In this document: positions 7,652 through 16,270 of the stretch, one piece after another
Layout: the number at the start of each line of letters is the position of its first letter
Numbering within the stretch: the stretch's first letter is position 1
Source: Carboxydothermus islandicus
GTDB taxonomy: Bacteria; Bacillota; Z-2901; Carboxydothermales; Carboxydothermaceae
Reading direction: 5' to 3'
DNA: 64,000 nucleotides
NCBI RefSeq assembly: GCF_001950325.1
Contig: NZ_BDJL01000132.1
Span: 1 to 64,000 of the forward strand
Notes under the pieces: generated by a model
What the model saw: the letters and a program-made list of their open reading frames with translations, nothing else
Databases searched by the model: none
What the model was told of the DNA's origin: nothing
Position numbers and translations under genes: made by a program

Positions 7652-8391
7652 TGGCGGCTCTCTGGGCGATTTTTTACCGGGAGTTAATTCGCTACTGGCG
7701 GGAAAAAATCAGGATAATTACTTCATTAGTACAGCCGGCTATCTGGCTTTTTGTCATGGGCGGTGGAATGGGAGCGGCTTTTAACGGACCCGGTGATGTT
7801 AGCTATCGTACTTTTATTTTTCCTGGAATTGTGGGGATGACAGTTTTGTTTTCTGCAATATTTTCGTCAATTTCCATAGTCTGGGACAGGGAGTTCGGGT
7901 TTTTAAAAGAAGTGTTGGTATCCCCGGCTTCCCGCGAAAGTATTGTTTTGGGGAAAGCTCTGGGTGGTGCTACTACTGCGGTTATTCAGGGGATGATTAT
8001 ATTAATTTTTGCTCCGGCTGTTGGAATCAATCTTACTTTTTCCATGGTGGTAAAAGCTTTTGTTACCATGTATTTTATTGCCCTTACCATGGCGGCTTTT
8101 GGAATTGTGATTGCCGCCCGGATGCAGTCGATGCAGGGGTTTCAATTTGTCACGAACTTTATTGTCATGCCCTTATTTTTCTTAAGCGGGGCTATCTACC
8201 CTTTAAAGGGAATTCCCGGGTGGCTTGCTGCTTTGGCTGCGATAAACCCTCTGGCTTACGGGATTGATCTTTTAAAGCACGTGTTTCTGCCCTATCATGA
8301 ATATAGCTTAACTACTGATATTGCTGTGATGGCCGGATTTTGTGTTTTGTTTTTATTTTTAGGGATACTTCTTTTTAAAAAAGATGGATAA
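7651..8391 (+). CDS. ABC-2 type transporter permease
   Basis: A 246-residue integral membrane protein with about six helices. The amphipathic N-terminus has FYRELIRYWREKIRIITSLVQP, and the ABC-2 core is DREFGFLKEVLVSPASRESIVLGKALGG. The helix NFIVMPLFFLSGAIYPLKGIP, followed by INPLAYGIDLLK, is typical of the DrrB/NodJ family. I chose the ATG at 7651 with AGGAGG eight bases upstream, rather than the GTG at 7642 inside that site. Together with the ATPase it forms a two-gene exporter of unknown substrate. Confidence 0.9.
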   Translation: MAALWAIFYRELIRYWREKIRIITSLVQPAIWLFVMGGGMGAAFNGPGDVSYRTFIFPGIVGMTVLFSAIFSSISIVWDREFGFLKEVLVSPASRESIVLGKALGGATTAVIQGMIILIFAPAVGINLTFSMVVKAFVTMYFIALTMAAFGIVIAARMQSMQGFQFVTNFIVMPLFFLSGAIYPLKGIPGWLAALAAINPLAYGIDLLKHVFLPYHEYSLTTDIAVMAGFCVLFLFLGILLFKKDG

Positions 8392-8464
8392 AATTTAATA
8401 ACCGGCAGGAAAAAATTATCTTATGTTGAATATACTAATTATCCTGGAACCGGAGGGGTCTAAC

Positions 8465-8833
8465 TTGGACGAGTATACCGGGGTTATGATAGAGGAGTTT
8501 AAAAGGTTAGTCCAGTTAGTTGCCGAGGGTGTGGCCGATAACAGCCGGCAAATTGCCGATTTATCCTTAGAAGTGCGGCAGGGTCTTACCGCTATTACCG
8601 AGCTGAAATTCCGGGACGAACTGGCGTTTAACCGCATTGATGAAATCAGCCGCCAGCTTACTTCTGGTTTACAGTACATGGAAAGCATTCAGCAGCAGTT
8701 AATTGAAGTAAAAGCTAACCAGGAGCGGGTGCTCCTGGTAACCAGGCAGTTGGAAGAAAGCCTGGTCAAGATCAATAAGAAGCTTGCTGAGTACGACAAT
8801 CGCTTAAAACTTCTTGAATTAAAAGCCTTTTAA
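8465..8833 (+). CDS. Coiled-coil protein of unknown function
   Basis: About 122 residues from a TTG at 8465, chosen because GGAGGGG stands just before it; an upstream ATG at 8423 has no ribosome site. The protein is almost wholly helical with heptad-like spacing (for example ITELKFRDELAFNRIDEISRQL and LEESLVKINKKLAEYDNRLKLLELKAF). It has no membrane span or cysteines. I do not recognise a family. It follows the ABC exporter by 73 bases and is closed by its own terminator. Confidence 0.7.
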   Translation: MDEYTGVMIEEFKRLVQLVAEGVADNSRQIADLSLEVRQGLTAITELKFRDELAFNRIDEISRQLTSGLQYMESIQQQLIEVKANQERVLLVTRQLEESLVKINKKLAEYDNRLKLLELKAF

Positions 8834-8861
8834 CCCCCATAGACCGGGGGTTTTATTTTTT
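8832..8861 (+). terminator. Rho-independent terminator
   Basis: AACCCCC (8832-8838) pairs with GGGGGTT (8846-8852), followed by a run of T. It overlaps the stop codon of the coiled-coil gene. Confidence 0.85.
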
Positions 8862-8901
8862 CTGTAAATTCTGTTAAGATAAAAGAAAAAAGGTGACGAA
8901 A

Positions 8902-9852
8902 ATGGAAAGGTATTATTCTTATACTAAGTATTTAAAGGAGAAATTTGGCGGTAAAGTTTATAAAATCCCCGTGAATCTTCCCCATACCTGTCCAAACCGC
9001 GATGGTACGGTGGGAACCGGAGGTTGTATTTTTTGCGAAGACTCGCCCGGGGGGTTTGTTTGTCTGCCCGATACGCGGGCTATATCCCAGAAAGTAGAGG
9101 AGTTAAAAAAATATTTTCAAGATAAGTTTAAAGCTCAAAAATTTATCGTTTATTTTCAAGCCTATACCAATACCTATCATCCGCTAGCGGTTTTCCGGGA
9201 TTATATTTTATCAGCGGTGGATAACACCGATATTGTTGGCCTTTCCGTTTCTACCCGGCCCGATGCGGTAAACGATAAATACCTTGAGGTGCTGGCGGAG
9301 GTTAAAGCTGAGAAAAACTTGGAAGTTGATGTGGAGCTTGGTTTGCAGACGGTTAACTATAAAAATTTAATTGCGATAAACCGGGGCCACACCTTGGCCG
9401 AATTTATCGATGCAGTCTTACGCATAAAAAAATATGGCTTAAATGTTACGACCCACTTAATTTTGAACCTGCCCGGGGAAACGTTAGATGATGTCATTGA
9501 AAATGCCAAGATCATGTCAGCATTAAAGATAGATTTTGTAAAGCTCCATACCCTGTTTATTCCTGAAAAAACAGTTTTAGGGGATATGTATCGTGCGGGG
9601 AAAATTGAGATTATACCCTTGGAGGAATATGTCCATTGGGTGGTAACTTTTTTGGAGTATTTAAGTCCGGAAGTGGTGGTGCAGCGGTTAATTGGAAAAG
9701 GTCCCGATGAAGGGGTACTCTTTTCCAACTGGGGGGTTAGCTGGTGGAAAATTAAACATTTAATTGAGGGAGAGCTGGAAAAAAGGGATACCCGGCAGGG
9801 GGCAAAATGCGATTATTTAAACGGGAAAGCGGTGCAAAAGTTTTTGAGATAA
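8902..9852 (+). CDS. Radical SAM protein, YhcC/TIGR01212 type
   Basis: A 316-residue radical SAM protein. The cluster motif in this family is longer than usual: CPNRDGTVGTGGCIFC (three Cys, about residues 31-46). Further family segments are YFQAYTNTYHPL, GLSVSTRPDAV, VELGLQTVNYKNL and LPGETLDDVIENA. The fold is Elp3-like and the role is uncertain. A YhcC-type function in RNA or regulatory modification has been suggested, but no substrate is clear from sequence. I chose the ATG at 8902, at eight-base spacing from AAAAAGG, over the GTG at 8893. The threonine aldolase gene follows 13 bases later in the same transcript. Confidence 0.85.
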   Translation: MERYYSYTKYLKEKFGGKVYKIPVNLPHTCPNRDGTVGTGGCIFCEDSPGGFVCLPDTRAISQKVEELKKYFQDKFKAQKFIVYFQAYTNTYHPLAVFRDYILSAVDNTDIVGLSVSTRPDAVNDKYLEVLAEVKAEKNLEVDVELGLQTVNYKNLIAINRGHTLAEFIDAVLRIKKYGLNVTTHLILNLPGETLDDVIENAKIMSALKIDFVKLHTLFIPEKTVLGDMYRAGKIEIIPLEEYVHWVVTFLEYLSPEVVVQRLIGKGPDEGVLFSNWGVSWWKIKHLIEGELEKRDTRQGAKCDYLNGKAVQKFLR

Positions 9853-9865
9853 AAGAGGAGGGACT

Positions 9866-10897
9866 ATGGCTAAGTTTATTGATTTACGCAGTGATACGGT
9901 AACAACTCCTACTCCAAAGATGCGTGAGGCCATGTTTTCTGCCGAGGTAGGGGATGACGTTTACGGCGATGATCCTACGGTGCGGGAATTAGAAGAGTTT
10001 GCGGCATATAAGATTGGCAAAGAAGCAGCTCTTTTTGTTCCCAGCGGGACCATGGGCAATCAACTGGCTCTTATGACCCATACCCAGCGGGGCGATGAGG
10101 TGATTTTAGGAGAAGACTGCCACATTTTTAAATATGAAGTTGGGGCACCGGCAGTATTATCCGGCGTGCAGCTCCGGGGGCTTAAAACAAACGCTGGTAT
10201 GATGGATTTAGAGGAAGTAAAAGCTGCGATACGACCCAACGATATTCACATGCCAAGGACTTCCCTTATTTGTCTGGAGAATGCTTACAGTAGCGGAGAA
10301 GTAGTGCCCCTTACCTATCTGGAAAAAATCCGGAAGATTGCTGAAAGCCACGGTCTTAAAATTCACCTGGACGGGGCGAGAATTTTTAATGCTGCTATTT
10401 ACCTGGGGGTTGATGCCCGGGAAATTGCCCGTTATGTCGATTCGGTCATGTTCTGCCTTTCCAAAGGACTGGCGGCCCCGGTAGGGTCGATTCTCGCCGG
10501 AAGTAGAGAATTTATAGAAAAAGCCCGTAAATACCGGAAACTCTTAGGAGGTGGTATGCGGCAGGCGGGAATTTTAGCGGCAGCGGGAATTGTAGCTTTA
10601 AAAGAAATGGTGGAGAGGCTTTATGAAGACCATGAAAATGCATTATATCTTGCCCAGAAGTTAATTGACCTTGGCTTTGAAGTGGATTTAAAAAAGGTGC
10701 AGATTAACATGGTGTGGGCCAAAGCAAAAGACAACTTAAATATAGAGAACTTAGCTTATAAACTACTCCAGTATGGCATAAAAATTAATCCCCCGATAAA
10801 CCGCCTCTTTCGTTTTGTGACTCATAAGGATTTGACCAAAGACGATTTAGATTATTTTCTTAATACGCTTCAAAAAATATTAGAGGAGGAGAAATAG
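9866..10897 (+). CDS. ltaE: Low-specificity L-threonine aldolase
   Basis: A PLP enzyme of 343 residues that cleaves L-threonine or L-allo-threonine to glycine and acetaldehyde. The N-terminus is diagnostic ([19 protein letters not shown] ... [12 protein letters not shown]). The cofactor site includes [12 protein letters not shown] and [11 protein letters not shown]. The PLP lysine lies in [13 protein letters not shown] (about residue 197). AGAGGAGGG precedes the ATG. The product acetaldehyde could feed alcohol dehydrogenases such as the one at 27.3 kb, but that is only inference. Confidence 0.93.
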   Translation: MAKFIDLRSDTVTTPTPKMREAMFSAEVGDDVYGDDPTVRELEEFAAYKIGKEAALFVPSGTMGNQLALMTHTQRGDEVILGEDCHIFKYEVGAPAVLSGVQLRGLKTNAGMMDLEEVKAAIRPNDIHMPRTSLICLENAYSSGEVVPLTYLEKIRKIAESHGLKIHLDGARIFNAAIYLGVDAREIARYVDSVMFCLSKGLAAPVGSILAGSREFIEKARKYRKLLGGGMRQAGILAAAGIVALKEMVERLYEDHENALYLAQKLIDLGFEVDLKKVQINMVWAKAKDNLNIENLAYKLLQYGIKINPPINRLFRFVTHKDLTKDDLDYFLNTLQKILEEEK

Positions 10898-10898
10898 C

Positions 10899-12158
10899 AT
10901 GTTTTTTCAGAAAAAAGACCAAAATAAAAATAAGGAAAAGCAAAAGGATGAACTGCTTAAAAAGATAGCTCCCAAAGCGGCTGAAGCTTCTTATTTAACT
11001 GCAAGTCAAAATGTTATAGCTTTTGAAGTATTAGAGCAAATTAAAATCGCCGATGAGGAAGCAAATAGCTTAACTACCGCTTTAGAACAGGTTAGTGAAG
11101 CTGTTAATGAGGTAGCTTTATCGGCGAATCAAACGGCAGAAACTTATAGTGAGATTGAGGAAAAAGTCAATAAAGGTTTAGATAATGTTAACGAAATGGT
11201 AAAGGAAATGGAGCAAACTCGTGAAAATATAGAAGCTCTTTTACAAAATATTGTACTTTTAAACGAAAAAGCTAAGGAAGTGCTAAATATAGTTGATATC
11301 ATCCAAGATATTACTGATAAAACTAACCTTTTAGCATTAAATGCTGCGATTGAAGCAGCCCGAGCTGGGGAAAACGGCCGTGGTTTTGCCGTTGTTGCCG
11401 ATGAAGTAAGAAAACTTGCTGAGCAGACTAAGAATTCAGCCAATGAAATTAGAGAAGCTTTGACAGGTATTACTAACGGAATTCAAGAAATAGTAGGAAA
11501 AGCGAATATTAGTGGTGAGAAGGTGAGAGTAACTTCAGAAAAGGTTATGGAGGTAAATGGAATTTTCACAGATATTTATGGAATGGTGAAAAATGTGGCA
11601 GATATGATAACCAGAATTTCTGCTGCAACTCAGGAACAAGCCAGCACCACTTTAACGATGGCTGAATCGGGTAAGACCTTAAGTAACTTTGTCGAAAAAG
11701 TTCGTAAGGTTATCGAAGATATTACCGAGTTTTCGCGTAACTCCCAAATTGAAAGTTTAAATATCTGTCAAACAATTGACAATGCTGATTTAGGAATTTT
11801 AAACTTTATAACCTGTCGCATCACTGACCATGTTAACTGGATGATGAAACTGGTAAATATATTAGAAAATAAAGCTTTTGCTGAGAAAGTAAGTACCCAT
11901 CAAGAATGTGCTTTAGGCCGCTGGTATTATACCAGCGGGTTAGAGGAAATAAAAAAATATGGAAGAGAAGTGGAAGAATTGTATTATGCCTTGGAAGAGC
12001 CTCATAAAAAACTCCATGAAGCAGGGATCAGGGCTGTAACTTCTTATAAAGAGGGGAATAAGGAGGAGACGTTTGCTTCATTAAATGAAGTCTTACACAA
12101 TTCCCGCCAGGTAGTGGACATTTTGTTTAAAATATACAATAAGATCGAAAATTTTTAA
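10899..12158 (+). CDS. Soluble chemoreceptor with C-terminal zinc-binding CZB domain
   Basis: A 419-residue cytoplasmic methyl-accepting protein. The N-terminus is charged ([18 protein letters not shown]) and there is no membrane helix. A signalling coiled coil carries the tip [42 protein letters not shown]. The last ~120 residues are a CZB domain: [21 protein letters not shown] and [10 protein letters not shown] supply the His-Cys-His-His zinc ligands. In Helicobacter TlpD the CZB domain senses oxidants through the zinc-bound Cys. It starts one base after the threonine aldolase stop behind GAGGAGGAG, so it belongs to that operon. Confidence 0.9.
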   Translation: MFFQKKDQNKNKEKQKDELLKKIAPKAAEASYLTASQNVIAFEVLEQIKIADEEANSLTTALEQVSEAVNEVALSANQTAETYSEIEEKVNKGLDNVNEMVKEMEQTRENIEALLQNIVLLNEKAKEVLNIVDIIQDITDKTNLLALNAAIEAARAGENGRGFAVVADEVRKLAEQTKNSANEIREALTGITNGIQEIVGKANISGEKVRVTSEKVMEVNGIFTDIYGMVKNVADMITRISAATQEQASTTLTMAESGKTLSNFVEKVRKVIEDITEFSRNSQIESLNICQTIDNADLGILNFITCRITDHVNWMMKLVNILENKAFAEKVSTHQECALGRWYYTSGLEEIKKYGREVEELYYALEEPHKKLHEAGIRAVTSYKEGNKEETFASLNEVLHNSRQVVDILFKIYNKIENF

Positions 12159-12171
12159 CTTAAAAAAAGTA

Positions 12172-12200
12172 TTGACGAAAAAAATAAATAGTATTATTTT
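12172..12200 (+). promoter_or_regulatory. Probable sigma-A promoter of trxB
   Basis: TTGACG (12172-12177) and TATTTT (12195-12200) are spaced by 17 bases, 34 bases before the trxB start. GGAGCG serves as ribosome site. Confidence 0.6.
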
Positions 12201-12233
12201 AAAATTTGTAAATAATTAAAGGAGCGTGAGAAT

Positions 12234-13151
12234 ATGGAAACAAGAGAACTGGTGATAATTGGCGGAGGCCCTGCGGGTCTGGCAGCGGCAATATACGGAG
12301 CCAGAGCGGCTTTAAATCCGCTTATTCTGGAACGGGGTGTACCCGGCGGACAGGCTGCTACTACCGAATGGATTGAAAATTATCCGGGTTTTGAGGACGG
12401 GATTGGCGGTTTTGAGCTGATGGTACATATGCACCGGCAGGCGGAAAAGTTTGGGGCCGAGTTTAAAAATGCCGATGTAATGGGGATTAAAAAAGAAAAC
12501 GGAATTTTTATTTTAAATACTTCAACCGGTGAAATCGGAGCGAAAACGGTAATTATAGCTACCGGAGCCGAACCAAAAGAATTGGGCGTCCCGGGTGAAC
12601 GGGAGTTCAGGGGCAGGGGCGTTTCCTACTGTGCTACCTGTGACGGCAATTTCTTTAGAGGAAAGACCGTGGCAGTAGTGGGCGGCGGTGACTCTGCCTT
12701 GGAAGAAGCGATTTACCTTACGAAATTAGTGGAAAAAGTTTACCTTATCCACCGCCGGGAAGGTTTTAGAGCGGCCAAAGTGGTCCAGCAAAGGGCTAAA
12801 GCTAATCCCAAGATTGAATTTGTTTTAAACACCGTAGTGGAAGAAATTGCTGGCGAACGAAAAGTTGAAAAAGTGGTAGTAAAAAATGTACAGACCGGGG
12901 AAAAGTCCGAGATTCCCGTGGACGGTGTGTTTATTTATGTTGGTCTAAAACCAAACACCGCTTTTTTGGAAGGCTTTTTGGAGCTGGAAAACGGCTATAT
13001 AAAAACCGATGAAAACATGGCTACCGCTATTCCCGGGCTTTTTGCTGCCGGGGATGTTCGGCTCAAAGATCTTCGCCAGGTAGTTACCGCCGTTGCTGAT
13101 GGTGCCCAGGCTGCCGTTTCGGCGGAAAAGTATTTGGAGGAAAATAAATAG
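12234..13151 (+). CDS. trxB: Thioredoxin reductase
   Basis: A 305-residue flavoprotein of the low-molecular-weight thioredoxin reductase type. The FAD motif GGGPAGLAAAIYGA is at residues 7-20. The redox pair sits in YCATCDG (Cys133 and Cys136). The NADPH motif VVGGGDSALEEA follows, and the second FAD motif is GLFAAGDVR near the end. It transfers electrons from NADPH to thioredoxin. Some clostridial homologues instead use ferredoxin or flavin, which cannot be told here, although HRREGFRAAK keeps the basic residues of NADPH-binding members. It is followed three bases later by yjbQ. Confidence 0.93.
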   Translation: METRELVIIGGGPAGLAAAIYGARAALNPLILERGVPGGQAATTEWIENYPGFEDGIGGFELMVHMHRQAEKFGAEFKNADVMGIKKENGIFILNTSTGEIGAKTVIIATGAEPKELGVPGEREFRGRGVSYCATCDGNFFRGKTVAVVGGGDSALEEAIYLTKLVEKVYLIHRREGFRAAKVVQQRAKANPKIEFVLNTVVEEIAGERKVEKVVVKNVQTGEKSEIPVDGVFIYVGLKPNTAFLEGFLELENGYIKTDENMATAIPGLFAAGDVRLKDLRQVVTAVADGAQAAVSAEKYLEENK

Positions 13152-13153
13152 CC

Positions 13154-13537
13154 ATGGAAATAATTAAAATTAGAAGCTCAAGAAAAATTGAGCTGATTGA
13201 TATCACAGCCAAAGTAGCTGAGGAAATTTGTAATTTTCCCGAAGCAAAAGCTGTCTTGCTTTATGTTCCCCACACTACTGCCGGGATTTTAATTAATGAA
13301 AATGCCGATCCCGATGTTAAAAGGGACTTAGAAATGTATTTTGCCAGGGTTGTTCCCGACCTTCCTTTCAGGCATCTTGAAGGTAACTCTCCGGCTCACA
13401 TCCTGTCTTCTTTGGTGGGGGTATCGTTGTATGTGCCAATTAATCAGGGAAAGCTTGGTCTTGGAACCTGGCAGGGGATTTACTTTGCGGAATTTGATGG
13501 CCCCCGGGAACGCAAGGTATATTTAACTCCACTTTAA
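13154..13537 (+). CDS. YjbQ family protein (UPF0047)
   Basis: A 127-residue protein of the YjbQ/UPF0047 family. The hallmark segments are VLLYVPHTTAGILINENADPDV, HLEGNSPAHILSSLVG and LGLGTWQGIYFAEFDGPRERKVY. The conserved His, Asn and Glu residues form a small metal-site pocket. Family members show weak thiamine-phosphate synthase activity, but the physiological role is unsettled. It is co-transcribed with trxB and ends at a strong terminator. Confidence 0.9.
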   Translation: MEIIKIRSSRKIELIDITAKVAEEICNFPEAKAVLLYVPHTTAGILINENADPDVKRDLEMYFARVVPDLPFRHLEGNSPAHILSSLVGVSLYVPINQGKLGLGTWQGIYFAEFDGPRERKVYLTPL

Positions 13538-13549
13538 AATTTTAAATAA

Positions 13550-13586
13550 AAAAGCCGCAAAACTTTTATAGTTTTGCGGCTTTTAA
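13550..13586 (+). terminator. Strong rho-independent terminator
   Basis: A 15-pair perfect stem (13550-13564 with 13570-13584), core AAGCCGCAAAACT, has a five-base loop and T-rich 3' arm. It ends the trxB-yjbQ transcript. Confidence 0.92.
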
Positions 13587-13725
13587 AATATATATAGAGA
13601 AAAGGGAGAGGAGATTAGGCTTCGATATAAGTATAACCAAAAACCACTAAAGATAAACAGTAAAAGTCGGTGAATGGTAAAAAATTAAGTGTAAACGGCA
13701 GTTAGAAAGATTTAACTGAAAAGTA

Positions 13726-13754
13726 TTTACTTTTCAATCGAACATATGTACTAT
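13726..13754 (+). promoter_or_regulatory. Promoter containing a LexA-like (SOS) box
   Basis: TTTACT (13726-13731) and TACTAT (13749-13754) have a 17-base spacer. CGAACATATGTACT (13739-13752) fits the Bacillus-type LexA box CGAACRNRYGTTCG at 12 of 14 positions and overlaps the -10. Its placement is what a LexA-repressed promoter should show. It drives the three-gene operon starting at 13774. Confidence 0.65.
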
Positions 13755-13773
13755 AAAGTAAGGGGGGATTTTA

Positions 13774-15249
13774 GTGGAGTATTTGGTGGTAGACCAGGAG
13801 CAAAAAGCCGTTAAATTATTGCCGGAGGTGAATGTTTTCTGTGGTCCGTATTTTCTTGGTTTAAAACGGGCGTATGAAAAAATTAAAGAGCAGCAGGAAG
13901 TAGTGGCTCTATCTTACGGGGAGATTTACGAGATTAATCCGGAGGCTTATTTAAACCGGTATTTAAAGCAAAAACTTTCTTCTAAAAAAGTGGAAGTTGC
14001 GGAAAGTTGCAGGCAAATGTTAGAACTAAATGAACAAATTTTTACCAAAAAAGAAGAGTTTTTAGAATTAAAACAAAATCTTTTAAAGCTTCCTCAAGGG
14101 GATTTAAGTAAACTTGACCCGGAAAAGCTAAATCTTTTAAGACAGCTTTTAAAGGAACAGGAAAGGCGCGAGATAATAAAAAAGCGAACCCAGAAAGAAT
14201 TCGAGCATTTTTTCCGGCAACTTGAAAAATTCTTGTCTACCCTCCGGGAGCTGGTGAAAGAAGGATATATCACGGAAGGTGAAACTTTTAGCCTTTGGGA
14301 AAAAATCAATTCTTTAAAAGAAGAAATGGACTTTTTTCGAAAGGAAACCGAACAGGAAGAAACGATTGATGAACAGCTAATGGAATGGGTAAAAGAGCAG
14401 GAAAATTTGTGGGAAATATTTATCCTGCGGGAAAACCTGCAAAAAGAGTTTAAACTTTTGTCTTTGGAGTTAAAAGAGCTTTTAAAACAGAAATTTTTAG
14501 CAAAGAAAAATTTAAAACAAAAACAAAAAGAATTTCTAAAACTTCTTTTAAAAGAATTAGACGAAATTTTGCAAAAGACGCTTAACTTTTTTGAATGTCA
14601 GGTGCAGCTTAACGGAGATACCGGTGAATACCGGGCTTTTCTTGAACGGGTTTTGAAAAGCGCTTCTCTTCCCCTTAAAAAGAAAATTGGGCCCTTATGC
14701 GAAACAGTTCCTCCCCGAAAACTCATTCGCTTACTAAATCATCCCCGGTTAGAAAAGCAGCCAGAGTATCAGGTCTATTCCGATTTATTTTACTGGTTAA
14801 AGGGAAAGCTTAGTTCCTGGGAAAAATTTTTTTTAAAAAATTTAATTTTAGGGGAACGGGTAATTTTAAAAACCAGGACAAGCTCCCAAAAATTAGAGGA
14901 TGAAGAACCGGAAATGCAAAATTTAGCGTTAGTTTTATTCCTGTTGGCGTTAGAGAAAAAGCCGGTAGCCCTTTATTATCCGGAAAGAGCAATGGATACG
15001 GCTAAAATTGCTTGCTTTTTAATCCCGGTTTTAAAAACAAGGCGCGCTCAAACCATTATTATTACCCAGAATCCGGTATTTATTTCGACTTTGCAGCCGG
15101 AAAACGTGGTTTTATTTGGTTATAAAGATAAAAAGCCGATATTTTTGCAGGGAAGGGCGGACAACCCGGAAATAAAAAAGTGGCTTTTACTGTTTCTGGA
15201 AGGAGGCCAGGAAAACTTTGCCCGGCGCCAAAGTTATTATCAAATATAA
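13774..15249 (+). CDS. Coiled-coil protein resembling an SMC/RecN-like ATPase with lost catalytic motifs
   Basis: A 491-residue protein I cannot assign to a named family. The N-terminus (LLPEVNVFCGPYFLGLKRAYE) has the place and shape of a P-loop, but lacks the GK(S/T) end: GPYFLGLKR. Residues ~60-330 are long charged coiled coil. The C-terminus reads like the second half of an SMC-type head. It has LALVLFLLALEKKPVALYYPE where Walker B would be, without the Asp-Glu pair, and then QTIIITQNPVFIST where the switch (H-loop) THNP would be. This suggests a non-hydrolysing structural relative. The GTG start sits behind TAAGGGGGG. The gene leads an operon with a LexA-like box. Confidence 0.65.
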   Translation: MEYLVVDQEQKAVKLLPEVNVFCGPYFLGLKRAYEKIKEQQEVVALSYGEIYEINPEAYLNRYLKQKLSSKKVEVAESCRQMLELNEQIFTKKEEFLELKQNLLKLPQGDLSKLDPEKLNLLRQLLKEQERREIIKKRTQKEFEHFFRQLEKFLSTLRELVKEGYITEGETFSLWEKINSLKEEMDFFRKETEQEETIDEQLMEWVKEQENLWEIFILRENLQKEFKLLSLELKELLKQKFLAKKNLKQKQKEFLKLLLKELDEILQKTLNFFECQVQLNGDTGEYRAFLERVLKSASLPLKKKIGPLCETVPPRKLIRLLNHPRLEKQPEYQVYSDLFYWLKGKLSSWEKFFLKNLILGERVILKTRTSSQKLEDEEPEMQNLALVLFLLALEKKPVALYYPERAMDTAKIACFLIPVLKTRRAQTIIITQNPVFISTLQPENVVLFGYKDKKPIFLQGRADNPEIKKWLLLFLEGGQENFARRQSYYQI

Positions 15250-15583
15250 GGAAGAAAAAGTTATCGTGGATGCTTTTTATGAACAGTACCAGCACTACTT
15301 TGCCGACAAAGCAAAGATTAATTTAAAAAATTATTTAACTCCCACCGAATATCGCTTGCTGGGTTTCCTCTGGGAAAACCGGGGCAGAATTGTTTTAAAG
15401 GAAGTAATTATGGAAAAGGTTTTAGCGGATTTTGCCGGAGTTAGCGATGAAAGCCTTAAATGGCATTTAAAAAATCTAAGAAAGAAGCTTCGGGATTTGG
15501 GATACGAAAATATTATTCTCTGTCATAAAGGTTACGGGTATTCCTTTAATAAGGAAACCCTTTTTAATTTTGAATTTGATTAA
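15218..15583 (+). CDS. Winged-helix DNA-binding protein (OmpR/PhoB C-terminal type), no receiver
   Basis: A 121-residue protein holding a Trans_reg_C winged helix: LTPTEYRLLGFLWENRGRIVLKEVIMEKVL, then SDESLKWHLKNLRKKLRDLGYENIILCHKGYGYSF. The GYGY hairpin is the wing. There is no receiver domain or phosphorylatable Asp domain in front, only a ~35-residue N-terminal extension. I chose the TTG at 15218 behind AGGAGG. The start lies 32 bases inside the preceding gene, so the two are translationally coupled. It is presumably a transcription factor for this operon or a linked regulon. Confidence 0.8.
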   Translation: MPGAKVIIKYKEEKVIVDAFYEQYQHYFADKAKINLKNYLTPTEYRLLGFLWENRGRIVLKEVIMEKVLADFAGVSDESLKWHLKNLRKKLRDLGYENIILCHKGYGYSFNKETLFNFEFD

Positions 15584-15661
15584 AACTCCCTTAAATCCTC
15601 CCTTTATACTACCCGAAAACCTCCCCCGGGCAAAAGTAAATTGTTGGGCGGAGGTGTTTTT

Positions 15662-16105
15662 ATGTTGATAAAGTATAACGAAGTGATTGGCTTTTATCCA
15701 AGTTTAAAGCCCGGAGTTGGCGAAGGAACGATAGTGGTGATGAAAGGCGGGGATGAGGTGTTTCTCCGGAAAAGTATTAAAAGCTTTCGACGAGAAATAT
15801 TGTGGTATTATTTTGTGGATTTTAAAGCCTTAAGGAGTATGGCCAGAGAATTCGGGGAGCCGGTACCTTTGGTTCTGGGGGAGCGGGTGTTCGTTCCCTT
15901 AAAATTTCGCCACCGTGCTTTTGCCGGGGATTTTTGCTATGGTTATTTTTCTTTGGAGGAAATTGTTTTTTGCGGTGGGAAAGAGAAAGCAGCAATTATT
16001 TTAAGTTGCGGTAAAAAATATAGTTTAGCTTGCAGGGTAAAAACAGCAACTACTTCGTTAATAAGGGCAAAAATCTTTCGTTTGGAGATAAGTTTCAGGA
16101 AATAA
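15662..16105 (+). CDS. ComK-like protein (candidate competence regulator)
   Basis: A 147-residue protein, ATG at 15662 behind GCGGAGGTG. The order of features recalls ComK. A short N-terminal strand pair (YNEVIGFYPSL ... EGTIVVMKGGDEVF) comes first, then a helix with YYFVDFKALRSMAREFG. A PVPLVLGERVFVPLK segment is followed by DFCYGYFSLEEI, matching the proline, IFxxPT and C-W/Y-I pattern of ComK. A late strand region, IILSCGKKYSLACRVKT, comes last. In Bacillus, ComK activates DNA-uptake genes. The assignment rests on motif order only. It is the last gene of the transcript carrying the LexA-like box, unless the 78-base gap hides a promoter. Confidence 0.5.
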   Translation: MLIKYNEVIGFYPSLKPGVGEGTIVVMKGGDEVFLRKSIKSFRREILWYYFVDFKALRSMAREFGEPVPLVLGERVFVPLKFRHRAFAGDFCYGYFSLEEIVFCGGKEKAAIILSCGKKYSLACRVKTATTSLIRAKIFRLEISFRK

Positions 16106-16202
16106 GTTAATTTTTTCACCAGGCAGGAAAAAAGGATAATAAAAAGAATAAAATGAATAATAAGAAAATTAAGAATATAGGTAATTTTAATAAAAAATAA
16201 AA

Positions 16203-16219
16203 TTGTACATTGTATACAA
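16203..16219 (+). promoter_or_regulatory. Palindromic operator-like site upstream of sucC
   Basis: TTGTATACAA (16210-16219) is a perfect ten-base palindrome, preceded by the half-site TTGTAC (16203-16208). GTATAC-centred palindromes are typical of GntR-family operators. The regulator is not in the window. The 165-base gap before sucC is otherwise A/T-rich and must hold the operon promoter, but I cannot pick it out with confidence. Confidence 0.45.
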
Positions 16220-16270
16220 AGTCAATTTTTACTTTTGCAATATAAAATTTTTTAACAAGGAGGGAAGGTA

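Noticed and set aside
16106-16270. A cobalamin riboswitch ahead of the mutase operon
   Set aside because: No B12-box-like sequence or long structured leader is present; only the TTGTATACAA palindrome stands out.
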